Shown here piece by piece: positions 18,323 through 27,500 of a DNA stretch of 64,000 nt (positions are counted from its first letter, which is position 1; every line of letters begins with the position of its first letter). Location: contig NZ_JBHWAB010000001.1 of assembly GCF_042688525.2 (NCBI RefSeq), forward strand, positions 3,348,001 to 3,412,000. Reading direction: 5' to 3'. The stretch is from Haloimpatiens sp042688525. Its GTDB lineage: Bacteria > Bacillota > Clostridia > Clostridiales > Clostridiaceae. A program made the translations under genes and the position numbers. The notes under the pieces are model-generated. The model did not search any database. It saw only the letters and a program-made list of their open reading frames with translations, and had not been told where the DNA came from.

Positions 18323-18442
18323 TACTTTACCTTTCATCACACTCTCATCCCTAACATTTTTAACATCAGTTTTTTATACAAAATTTTTTTTAAATATCCC
18401 TTTTATTTATCTCCTCATTATTTCACATACAAAAATAATTTT

Positions 18443-18832
18443 CTAATAACTCTTACATACCTCTGACACTTTCCACTTTTCATCTACCCATAATCCTATA
18501 AGCATTACATCATTATACCAACTTCTTACATTTTTTAAAGCAATTTTAATATCCTCAATTTGACCTTGTTTAGATTTAGGATTTCCCGCACAATCATAGT
18601 GACCAACTACTGCTATTAAATTAGATTTATGTTTATCTAAAGAAATATCTATCCTCTTTTTAATTGAATCAATGATACATTTATCTTTATTTTCTGCTAA
18701 AATTTTATTAGGCCCTGGTTCTGTTATCATATCCACATAATCAATTCTATAATTTTTCTTTAAATACTCAATTACAGGTTCTTGAACTCTACCATCCATA
18801 CAATTTATTGCTGTTACAAATCTATTTGACAT
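18443..18832 (-). CDS. Beta-carbonic-anhydrase-like protein, 129 aa
   Basis: The zinc-ligand pattern of beta carbonic anhydrases can be seen: Cys11-x-Asp13-x-Arg15 (NCMDGR) and, 67 residues later, His78-x-x-Cys81 (GHYDCAG). At 129 residues it is shorter than typical enzymes (about 190-220) and lacks their C-terminal helices. It may be a minimal member that hydrates carbon dioxide, or a non-catalytic relative. AGAGGAG precedes the ATG. It seems monocistronic. Confidence 0.6.
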   Translation of the reverse strand: MSNRFVTAINCMDGRVQEPVIEYLKKNYRIDYVDMITEPGPNKILAENKDKCIIDSIKKRIDISLDKHKSNLIAVVGHYDCAGNPKSKQGQIEDIKIALKNVRSWYNDVMLIGLWVDEKWKVSEVCKSY

Positions 18833-18875
18833 ATGACCACTCCTCTACTTAATAAAAACTATCAATTAATATTTT

Positions 18876-18936
18876 TTATTTAATTCTAATTAAGTTTTGT
18901 AAATCCTTTATGTATTTCTTCCCTTTTGTGCATAAT
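18876..18936 (-). pseudogene. Decayed 3' remnant of a copy of the gene at 19037
   Basis: TTATTTAATTCTAAT and AAATCCTTTATGTATTT match the 3' end of the intact gene (19035-19083) in order and spacing. The frame ends early relative to the intact copy (reading HKREEIHKGFTKLN then stop, compared with EKQEKYIKDLEKMIRIK). No 5' part was found. Confidence 0.5.
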
Positions 18937-19036
18937 CTTATGTATTCTTAACATAAGATCTATAGTTTTTATGTTAAGAGTAGAAAAAGTAAGTCATTTA
19001 TATATAAACTGTATTAAATTATCATTTACATTATAT

Positions 19037-19510
19037 TTATTTAATTCTAATCATTTTTTCTAAATCCTTTATATATTTTTCTTGTTTCTCTATAATATTC
19101 GTTAAAATTTCATATTCTAAACTTTCACTATCTTCTTTCTTTACTACTAATCTTCCTCTAATATCAATAAAAAGTGCAAGAATGTCTTTGTCCATTTCTA
19201 ATGAACAATGAACAATTTTATCAACACTACTTATATCCGTACAATTAATTCTATAATTAAACTGAGTCATAAGAGAAGATATTTTGTCATATATATGAAA
19301 ATCGATTTCTCTTAATTCCCTAATAACAATTTCTGATTTAAATTTTTCATAATACTTAATTTTATTTTTTTCTTGATTTATAAACACATTTGTAACTAAC
19401 TTCATAGTAGTATTTTCTATTTGGTTTCGTTTAATATCTAAATAAACTTTTAATCTCTTTTCGCAAATACACATAACCCTATCTATTATATCAACTATAT
19501 TATATGCCAT
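19037..19510 (-). CDS. Hypothetical protein, 157 aa
   Basis: I do not recognise this family. The product is soluble, mostly helical by composition and rich in Lys, Glu and Ile. It begins MAYNIVDIIDRVMCICEKRL and ends with a charged helix of about 20 residues. There is no signal peptide or membrane segment. TAGGAGGT lies 7 nt before the ATG. A remnant of a second copy of its 3' end lies downstream at 18876-18936, pointing to an earlier tandem duplication. A MITE-like element lies just upstream. Confidence 0.6.
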   Translation of the reverse strand: MAYNIVDIIDRVMCICEKRLKVYLDIKRNQIENTTMKLVTNVFINQEKNKIKYYEKFKSEIVIRELREIDFHIYDKISSLMTQFNYRINCTDISSVDKIVHCSLEMDKDILALFIDIRGRLVVKKEDSESLEYEILTNIIEKQEKYIKDLEKMIRIK

Positions 19511-19600
19511 ATTATTACCTCCTATAGTGCTAGTATATTACTTTAACTTAATTTATATTAGTGCTATATCTTATGCTATATTGAATTTTTTACTTAATTA

Positions 19601-19744
19601 TTCAACTTTCGGAGATGAAAAACAACCGCTACGGGAAATGATATCTTGCTTAGAAACCTTTCACTTCAGCAACAAGTTCAAATGTTTCTTACGCAATATA
19701 TCATTTCCCTTCGCTAAGCAGTATTTTTTACTGCGAAAGTTGAG
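19601..19744. mobile_element. MITE-like element copy B, 144 bp, with 7-bp direct repeats
   Basis: It begins TTCAACTTTCGGAG and ends CTGCGAAAGTTGAG, with inner arms GGGAAATGATATCTTGC and GCAATATATCATTTCCC. It is flanked by perfect direct repeats TTAATTA (19594-19600 and 19745-19751). It aligns along its whole length with copy A, in the same orientation. Confidence 0.8.
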
Positions 19745-19796
19745 TTAATTATAAATAACATATTACATACAATGTTTTTAATATAATAAAATTAAA

Positions 19797-19965
19797 GAAA
19801 GATAAAGTGCAAAGTTTGAATAACAAAGTTCAAACAAGGATAGTTTCTTCAAGCATCTTTTAAAAAATTTTAAAATATATTTTTAAAACCTTCTACTAAA
19901 TCAAAAGCCATCCTTTATTGTACTTTGTGCCTTGCACTTTGTACTTTACAATTCATGCTTTCGTA
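19797..19965. repeat. Class 2 palindromic element downstream of the chemoreceptor gene
   Basis: The left part is AAAGATAAAGTGCAAAGTTTG...CAAACAAGGAT and the right part ATCCTTTATTGTACTTTG then TGCACTTTGTACTTT. The inner arms AAGGAT/ATCCTT and the heptad-like outer arms are inverted copies, resembling the elements at 8.5 and 14.1 kb. It lies where a terminator of the chemoreceptor gene would be expected. The remainder of the 19511-20021 gap is copy B and AT-rich DNA. Confidence 0.5.
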
Positions 19966-20021
19966 TTATATAAATATGATTTTTATTTTATAAAATTACT
20001 ATATTAGATAAACCTAATACA

Positions 20022-22055
20022 TTATTTAGCCTTAAATTTTTCTACAATATCTGATAAATTTTTAGCATTTTCTGCATTGTTATTAGATTCTATAATCAAA
20101 CTTTCACTAGTATTATTTACTTCAGCAGAATCTTGAGCAATTTGTCCTGAAGTACTTGCTACTTCCTGCACAGCTGTAGATACTTCTTCCATACTTTTTA
20201 CAATTTGATCTACTGATATTGATATATTTTCAGATGTATCAGTAAAGTTTTCAACTATACCTTTAATAGTTTTTCCATCTTTATTATATTGCTCACTAAC
20301 TCCTATAAGTTTATTATAATCCTCTAATACATCTTCTTCTAAAACTTTTAAAACATTTTCTGAAGCATTAGATAGTTTCCCTACTGAATCTAATACTAAC
20401 TTTATATTATTTTGTATTTCTCCTACTGTCTGTGAAGATTGTTCCGCTAATTTACGTACTTCTTCTGCTACCACAGCAAATCCTTTTCCATGTTCTCCTG
20501 CCCTTGCCGCCTCAATAGCTGCATTAAGTGCTAATAAATTAGTCTGTTCTGCAATATCCAGAATAGTATTAGCCATCTGTGATATGTTTTCAACAACCTT
20601 TGCATCTTGGATTGCACTTTCTAATTTTTCTTTAGACTCATTATATATATTTTTCACATGATTAATTGAATTGTTTGTATCCTCATTAATTAATTCCGCT
20701 CTTTCTTGTATGTTTAAAGCTAAATTTAATCCTTCTTTTGCTCTATTAGCAGTATTATTAACATCTTCTTTTACTGCTGAAGCCATTGCAGTAACTTCTT
20801 CTACACCTGCAGAAGATTCTTGCATATTAGCAGATATTTCTTCTGTAGCAGCTGCTATATTATTTATTTCATCATTTAATTTTTTAAATTTTTCTCCTGA
20901 TTTTTCAGTACTTTCTAAAGTACTAAAACTTTTTTCTTTAACGTTGTTCATAACTTTATTTAATATATCTGTAGCTTTATTTAACGCCTCACCTGTTTGT
21001 CCAAATTCATCTTTTCTTTCTATTGAAGTTTTATATAACAGATTGCATTTAGCTAGCTCCTCTGCATGTTTTCTCATTTTAAGAAGAGCTTTTTTAATAC
21101 TTCTAGAAATAGCTATACCAACTAGTAATCCTAAAATAATAAACACAATAGTCATAAATATTTCTTGGTGTTTTAAAGAATTAACTTTACTAAATAATTC
21201 ACTTTTAGGAATTGTTAATCCCATAAACCAAGAAGTATTTGGTATAGGTTTATATGCAGCAAATTTTTCTACACCTTTATAATTGTAAGTGCCAAAACCC
21301 TTTTCACCTTGTATCATTTTTGTTTCTAAATCTATGAATTCTTTTACTCTAGAATCATTTTTAGAATATTTAATTTCATTTACACAATTTAATACTTTTT
21401 CTATGTCTTTATTAGCTATATATGTACCTTCTTTATTAACTATAAATGCAAACCCTTCTATTCCTACTTTCATTTCATTTGTTAAATTATTCAATGATTT
21501 TAAGTCTAAATTCCCTACTAATATACCTTTTAATATACCACTTTCATCTTTAATTGGCACACATAAATTTACAACTGCAGTATTATCAACTTTACTAAAT
21601 AAAGGATCAGTAATAACCTCTTTTCCTTCTTTCATCTTAGTAAAATATGTATTATTAGAAATATTAATAACATCATCTTTACCTTGAGTATGCACATTTC
21701 CCTTTAAATCTACAATCTGAAATCTTTTAAAACCTAAATTTTTTTCTTCTCCCTCTATCTCATCTTTTTGCTGTTTCCAATCCATAGATTGTACTTTAGA
21801 CCAACTAGCCACTGTCTTTAAATTATTCATTTTTGAATATATTTCTCTTGATATAATTCTTGAACAATCATCTACTCTATCTTGAAGCTGCATTTCTACA
21901 CTTTCAGTCAATGCTTTAGAAGCTCTTTTATAAGACATTACACCTAAAATACCACAAGCTAAAACAAGAACTGCAAGTATTTCTAGAACTATTCTAGTGC
22001 TTACAGAATTTAAAACATTGTATTTTTTTAAATTCTGTTTTTCATTGGATGTCAT
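20022..22055 (-). CDS. Methyl-accepting chemotaxis protein with dCache-type sensor
   Basis: The 677-residue receptor would signal to CheA/CheW from an extracellular ligand domain. Membrane segments lie near residues 21-41 and 298-318, enclosing a dCache-like sensor of about 255 residues (FQIVDLKGNV, NNTYFTKMKEGKEVITDPLF, GFAFIVNKEGTYIAN). A HAMP region follows (about 320-375). A long coiled coil carries the conserved hairpin QTNLLALNAAIEAARAGEHG (near 504-523). No chemotaxis kinase genes are nearby, so it is an orphan receptor. The ATG follows GGGGGG. The ligand cannot be named from sequence. Confidence 0.88.
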   Translation of the reverse strand: MTSNEKQNLKKYNVLNSVSTRIVLEILAVLVLACGILGVMSYKRASKALTESVEMQLQDRVDDCSRIISREIYSKMNNLKTVASWSKVQSMDWKQQKDEIEGEEKNLGFKRFQIVDLKGNVHTQGKDDVINISNNTYFTKMKEGKEVITDPLFSKVDNTAVVNLCVPIKDESGILKGILVGNLDLKSLNNLTNEMKVGIEGFAFIVNKEGTYIANKDIEKVLNCVNEIKYSKNDSRVKEFIDLETKMIQGEKGFGTYNYKGVEKFAAYKPIPNTSWFMGLTIPKSELFSKVNSLKHQEIFMTIVFIILGLLVGIAISRSIKKALLKMRKHAEELAKCNLLYKTSIERKDEFGQTGEALNKATDILNKVMNNVKEKSFSTLESTEKSGEKFKKLNDEINNIAAATEEISANMQESSAGVEEVTAMASAVKEDVNNTANRAKEGLNLALNIQERAELINEDTNNSINHVKNIYNESKEKLESAIQDAKVVENISQMANTILDIAEQTNLLALNAAIEAARAGEHGKGFAVVAEEVRKLAEQSSQTVGEIQNNIKLVLDSVGKLSNASENVLKVLEEDVLEDYNKLIGVSEQYNKDGKTIKGIVENFTDTSENISISVDQIVKSMEEVSTAVQEVASTSGQIAQDSAEVNNTSESLIIESNNNAENAKNLSDIVEKFKAK

Positions 22056-22140
22056 ATTATCCCCCCGAATATTAACATAAATTTCTTTTTAATAATTCTC
22101 ATTGTTTGCTATAATTAGAAAATTCAATCAACCTAAGAAC

Positions 22141-22166
22141 ACCCCTCACATACAGCTGTGAGGGGT
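22141..22166 (-). terminator. Hairpin downstream of the YqxD-family gene
   Basis: A 10-bp stem ACCCCTCACA/TGTGAGGGGT with a 6-nt loop. It is unusually GC-rich for this window and lies 24 bp after the stop at 22190. Only a weak T-run follows. Confidence 0.6.
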
Positions 22167-22189
22167 ATCCAAAATTTGAATATAATATA

Positions 22190-22630
22190 TTATTTACTCG
22201 CTTTGTTGATTAATTTTATTAAGTTATTATATAACCTAATATCATCTTCACTTTTTCTCTTTTTAGGATTACTTGTCCTACCACCACTTCTTCTTACCTT
22301 TGAAGCAATATGTCTTTCAAATAGAAGTTTCTCAATATTTTCATTATCATAAATATACCCTTTAGGACTTATAGCATAAGCTTTTCTTGAAAGTGCCATA
22401 GTTGCTACTCCATAATCTTGTGTAATAACTATGTCACCTTCATGTGCTTCATTTATAATTTTCATGTCAACACTTTGAAAGCCACTATCTGCATATTTTA
22501 CAGTACTATAATCACTTTTAATAATATGATTTAAATCACAATACATGATAACTTCTATTTTATATTTTTTTGCTGCTTTTTCAATAATTTGCTTTCCTGG
22601 ACAAGAATCAGCATCAACTAGTATCTTCAT
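22190..22630 (-). CDS. YaiI/YqxD family protein (DUF188)
   Basis: This 146-residue protein matches the YaiI/YqxD family, thought to have a PIN-like nuclease fold; its cellular role is unproven. Typical features are the N-terminal ILVDADSCPGKQIIEKAA, the central DIVITQDYGVATMAL, and the C-terminal RRSGGRTSNPKKRKSEDD. The ATG follows TAGGTGATGG. It starts about 50 bp after the pgi stop on the same strand and may be co-transcribed with pgi. Confidence 0.85.
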   Translation of the reverse strand: MKILVDADSCPGKQIIEKAAKKYKIEVIMYCDLNHIIKSDYSTVKYADSGFQSVDMKIINEAHEGDIVITQDYGVATMALSRKAYAISPKGYIYDNENIEKLLFERHIASKVRRSGGRTSNPKKRKSEDDIRLYNNLIKLINKASK

Positions 22631-22680
22631 TCCATCACCTACAATACAACATTAATCTAATATATTGTACCATACTTTAA

Positions 22681-24033
22681 CTATTTTAATCTTTTTTCTA
22701 GATCTTCTTTCATATCTTCATATCCAGGTTTTCCAAGAAGAGCAAACATATTTTTCTTATATGCTTCAACTCCTGGTTGATTAAATGGATTTACACCTAA
22801 CATATATCCACTAATTCCACAAGCTTTTTCAAAGAAATATACCATATATCCAAAATAGTATGGAGTTAACTCTGGTACATTAACAACCATGTTAGGAACT
22901 GAACCATCATTATGTGCAAGTAATGTTCCTCTAAATGCTTGTTTATTTACATAATCCATATTTTTTCCTGCTAAGAAGTTTAATCCATCTAAGTTATTAT
23001 CATTTGGTTTTATTGTTACATTTTTTCTTGGATTTTCTACATTTATTACAGTTTCAAATAAATTTCTTAAACCTTCTTGTATATATTGTCCCATTGAATG
23101 TAAATCTGTTGAGAAATTTGCAGCTGCTGGGAAAATTCCTTTATTGTCTTTTCCTTCACTTTCTCCGTATAATTGTTTCCACCATTCACCAAAGTAATGT
23201 AGACATGGTTCATAGTTAATTACCATTTCTATATTTTTTCCTTTTCTATATAATGCATTTCTAGCTGCTGCATATTTGTAACAATCGTTTTCTTCTATTT
23301 TATCACTTACATATGCTTTTCTTGCTTCTTGAGCACCTTGCATCATTTCATCTATATTAACTCCTGATGCTGCTATTGGTAAAAGTCCTACTGCTGTTAA
23401 AACAGAAAATCTTCCTCCAACATCATCTGGTACTACAAATGTTTCATAACCCTCTGCATCTGATAAAGTTTTTAATGCTCCTTTAGCTTTATCAGTTGTA
23501 GCAAATATTCTTTCTTTTGCTCCTTCTTTTCCATATTTCTTTTCAAGTAATTCTTTAAAAATTCTAAATGCAATAGCTGGTTCTGTAGTTGTTCCAGATT
23601 TTGATATAACATTAACTGATATGTCCATTCCTTCTACAGTTTCTAATAAATCTGCCATGTATGTAGAACTTATATTATTTCCAACATAAAATATTGCTGG
23701 AGATTTTCTTTTATCAGCTGAAAGTGAATTATAAAATGTATGATTTAACATTTCTATAGCAGCTCTTGCTCCTAAATATGATCCACCAATACCTATAACT
23801 ATTAATGCTTCTGAATTACTTCTTATTTTTTCTGCTGCTTTTTTAATTCTTGCAAATTCTTCTTTATTATAATCTTCTGGAAGATCAACCCAACCTAAAA
23901 AGTCACTACCTGCACCAGTTTTTTCATTTAACATATTGTGTGCTGCAGTAACCATTGGTTGTAAATTCATTATTTCTTCTTCTTTTAAATATGGTGCTGT
24001 CTTACTTAAATCTAAATGTAAACCTTTTGACAT
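22681..24033 (-). CDS. pgi: Glucose-6-phosphate isomerase
   Basis: This 450-residue enzyme interconverts glucose-6-phosphate and fructose-6-phosphate. Length and sequence match the Bacillus/Clostridium-type Pgi. Motifs are VIGIGGSYLGARAAIEML, the phosphate-binding VISKSGTTTEPAIAFR, DDVGGRFSVLTAVGLLP, and the C-terminal PFNQPGVEAYK with its conserved Lys. The ATG follows AGGAGGT. It links the maltodextrin degradation genes of this window to glycolysis, although it is not adjacent to them. Confidence 0.95.
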   Translation of the reverse strand: MSKGLHLDLSKTAPYLKEEEIMNLQPMVTAAHNMLNEKTGAGSDFLGWVDLPEDYNKEEFARIKKAAEKIRSNSEALIVIGIGGSYLGARAAIEMLNHTFYNSLSADKRKSPAIFYVGNNISSTYMADLLETVEGMDISVNVISKSGTTTEPAIAFRIFKELLEKKYGKEGAKERIFATTDKAKGALKTLSDAEGYETFVVPDDVGGRFSVLTAVGLLPIAASGVNIDEMMQGAQEARKAYVSDKIEENDCYKYAAARNALYRKGKNIEMVINYEPCLHYFGEWWKQLYGESEGKDNKGIFPAAANFSTDLHSMGQYIQEGLRNLFETVINVENPRKNVTIKPNDNNLDGLNFLAGKNMDYVNKQAFRGTLLAHNDGSVPNMVVNVPELTPYYFGYMVYFFEKACGISGYMLGVNPFNQPGVEAYKKNMFALLGKPGYEDMKEDLEKRLK

Positions 24034-24261
24034 GTTTAAGACCTCCTAAATTGAATTATAAACCTTTTACTAATGCAATTTTAGTTTATACTAACTAATA
24101 AATCAAGTTATGTAAACATTTACTTGAATATTTTTCTTATGTATACGTTTAGCTCTGTAATATTCTGTCTATTAGCTTATGAATTTCATATATATTTTAT
24201 TCAATTTCTATAGTTAGTGGCAATGTAAAATTTATAATTTCAAAGAGCTACTTTTTAACAA
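24034..24261. other. Intergenic region before pgi, nothing recognised
   Basis: AT-rich DNA with the pgi leader at the left end. I see no hairpin, riboswitch or operator. The MITE-like array starts at 24262. Confidence 0.4.
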
Positions 24262-24402
24262 CTCGACTTTTGCAATAAAAAAATACTGCTTAACGGGAAA
24301 AATGATATATTGCGTAAGAAACTTTTAATAATAATTAAGTGAATGGTTTCTAAGCAAGATATCATTTCACGCAGCAGCTATTTTTCATCTACAAAAGTTG
24401 AA
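24262..24402. mobile_element. MITE-like element copy C, 141 bp
   Basis: It begins CTCGACTTTTGCA and ends TACAAAAGTTGAA, with inner arms GGGAAAAATGATATATTGCG and TAAGCAAGATATCATTTC. The flanks TTAACAA and TTAGTAA agree at 5 of 7 positions, a possibly decayed target duplication. It is more diverged than copies A and B. Confidence 0.65.
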
Positions 24403-24443
24403 TTAGTAATTCTTAGAATTACTTTATGAAGTTAACGGTTTTA

Positions 24444-24494
24444 CATCAAAATATCATTTCCCGTAGCGACTGTTTTTCACCTACGAAAGTTGAG
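24444..24494. mobile_element. MITE-like element copy D, half element
   Basis: ATATCATTTCCCGTAGCG and TACGAAAGTTGAG match one arm and terminus of the element; the other half is absent. It ends 15 bp from the stop codon of the coiled-coil gene at 24510. Confidence 0.6.
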
Positions 24495-24509
24495 TTACTA
24501 ATTGCCGAG

Positions 24510-27500
24510 CTATTTAATATGGAACAAATTCTTTAACCAATGAATGAATCCACCTTTTTCGTCTTTAGTCTTTTTAGCCACAGTTTTTTCTACCTTTGGC
24601 ATCTTAATCTCTTCAGTTTTCATTATAAACTTAACTTTTCCTGTCATATTTTTACCTATACCTGTAAACGTCTTATAATTATCTGATAATTTTACAATCT
24701 CATCCTTTGTATCCATTAATTCTTCAACATCATCCACTTTTTCATTTAACTCATCGTCAATCTTATCTATACCCTCTTTTTTAAATTTATCCATACCATC
24801 CGAAAGCTCTTTTGATCCATCTTCTAATTTATCAATACCATCTTCTAAATCTGGAAGTGCATCCATAAGCTCTCTAGCCATTTTTACATTGTTGTCATTT
24901 AAAGCTTCTTGTGTCAATTCTAAAACTTTTCTATTCATCTCTAAATCTTTTTTCATATTATTAACTTTTTCTAATAACTCAGGAGCGTCATCTAATTTTT
25001 CTTCTAACCCCTTTTGTTCCATTTCATCTTTCATTTGATCAAATATTGGTTTAACTCTGTCTAAATCTTTATTTAATGTTTTCATTTTATCTTTCATGTC
25101 TTCAATATCAAAATCTTTATTTTCATCTAAAAATTTCTTACTTTTATCTAATAAATCTTTTATTGTATCAATGTTTTCCTTATTGTCATCTAAATCTTTC
25201 TTCATGTCTTTTAATTTTTCAGTCATATCTTTTACATATTTAATATTATCATCCGTTAAAGCTTTTTTAGCTTCGTCTAAAGCATACTTATGCTTATCTA
25301 AATAATTTTTAAATGCATTAACTTGAGGTACTAAATTTGATACATAATGTATACTTTCTTTTGTTTTATTCATATCTGTGTGTCTCATTATTGTATCAAT
25401 ATTTAGTTTCATATTTTCTAAACTTACAAAACCATCTAATACTTCTTCATTACCTACAGTACCATTTACCAAATCAATTATATCACTAATTTCTTTTTTA
25501 TATCTGTCTTTTAAATCACTTCCTTCAACTGCCGTCTCTAATTCTTGGTTATTTTTCTTAATTACATCTACAATCATTTCTAATTGAGATTTAGTTAATG
25601 GTTTATTTTTACTTAATTTATCCATTAACTCATTTACCTCTTTAAGCTTTTGATCTATTGTCTTTATTGCTTCATTTATTACTGTATTTAAAGTTTGCTT
25701 ATCAGATTCATCTAATGTTCCGCTTTCTATGTTATTTTTCATTTTTGTTTTTACAACTACCATTGATTCTGATACAATTCTATTTAAATCATTTTTAGCA
25801 CTTTCATCTAATTTTCCACTTTCTATAGCTTTTTTAAGAGAATCTTTTTTATACTCTAACGCTCCCATTACCATTTTTGTAATTTCAGGTTTTAACTGTT
25901 CTGGTATGGTCCCTGCATCAATAAGTTTATTTAACTCCTTCATTTTTTCACCATAGGCTAAAGATACTATATTTGAAATATTTTTCTTTAATTTATCATT
26001 ACCTTTGTATGCTCCAGTTTGCAGTGCTCCTTTTAACATTTTTTTTGTTTTTGCATCTAGAACTTTATTATCAATTTTATCAATTATTGCACATATTTCT
26101 CCAATTTGTTGTTTTGTCAATTTTTCTTCATTTATAGCTTTTAACATTACGTTTTTCTTTGTAACTATAATCTGATTAACTATTGGTTTTACATATGCTT
26201 TAGTTTCATCATCTAATTTTCCTACTTTAATAACATCTTTTAATTTTGCTTCTTGAACATTTATAGCATTTTCCACTAAATACAATAACTCTTTTTTATT
26301 TTCTTCACTTAGTTTTCCCTTTGCAATAATACTCTTTAGTTGTTCTTCTTTTACACCAATTCCCTTATCAACTAATTTTGTTAATAATGGTTTTAATTCT
26401 GGTGGAACAACTCCTTTTTCTATTACTTTCTTAGCACTTTCAAACTGCTTCTTTGTCGCCGTTGCTTCCTTTACTTGTTGCTCAATTACAGGTTTTAATT
26501 GATCTTTTTTATCATCAATATATTTTCTCATTGCAGGTTCAATATGTCTTTCACTTATACTCTTAACTTTAACAGCGTCTTCATATATTCTTTTAAAATA
26601 ACCTTTTAAACCAATAAATTGCATTAAAGGCTCTAATTTACTATCATCTAATTCTCTATATAAAGTATCTCCATAATCTGCTATGGTAGTTAATTCTCTT
26701 GAATCTCTCATTAATTTTTTAAATGGTTTTATTTTATCCATATCAACATCTGATAATTCATCTGTACGATCCATCAATTTATTTGCACTATCTATATTTT
26801 CATCTGTCAAAAAATCTGGTAAAGATTTTAAAAACGAATCATTAATTATACTATCATCGTCTAGTATACTGTCCATATCTAAATCTTTAATATCATCCGA
26901 TACTGTTTTTGCTAATTCTATATTATCCTTAGTTGCATACTTTGTTGAAAAATCTAATAAAGATGTATCTAGTCCTAATACTTCAAATGAATCTTTAATT
27001 AAAAGCCTTGCTCCATTTACATACTCATCCTTTTCAACTAAATCTGTCAAATGTGATTTTTCATCCAGTTCATCTAGTTTTTCTTGAAGCTTACTTTTTG
27101 CTTCGTGAACTCCATCACTTAATTCATTAGATCCATCTACTAATTTTTGTGCTGCATCTTCAAGATCATTCAATCCATCTTTTAGTTCATCTACTTCGTC
27201 TGCTTCTTCAAGCTTTTCTAAATCTACAAGTTCAGGAGTTGTTGTAATCATAACAGGTCCTAATTCAAACTTATCAACATCTGCTGTAACCTCTAAATTT
27301 TGTGGTATATTAATTTTTTCCTCACCTAAATCATATTTATCTAAATCTAAACTATCTTCTACTCCTGGGAACCCTATGAAAGTAACTACTTGATTGTTAC
27401 CATCACTTATCATTTTACCTTCATTAATTTCAACATTTTTAAATTTATCCATTGGGAAATTTAAAACTGCTACTGTAGTAAAGGGAGTATATATTTTTCT

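Noticed and set aside
19527..19748. 73-codon plus-strand ORF
   Set aside because: It mostly translates the MITE-like copy B; no ribosome binding site, and copies A and C do not keep the frame.
26683..27087. 134-codon plus-strand ORF and similar ones opposite the coiled-coil genes
   Set aside because: They are Ser/Leu/Phe-rich translations of the complement of Glu/Asp/Lys-rich coding sequence, typical shadow frames.
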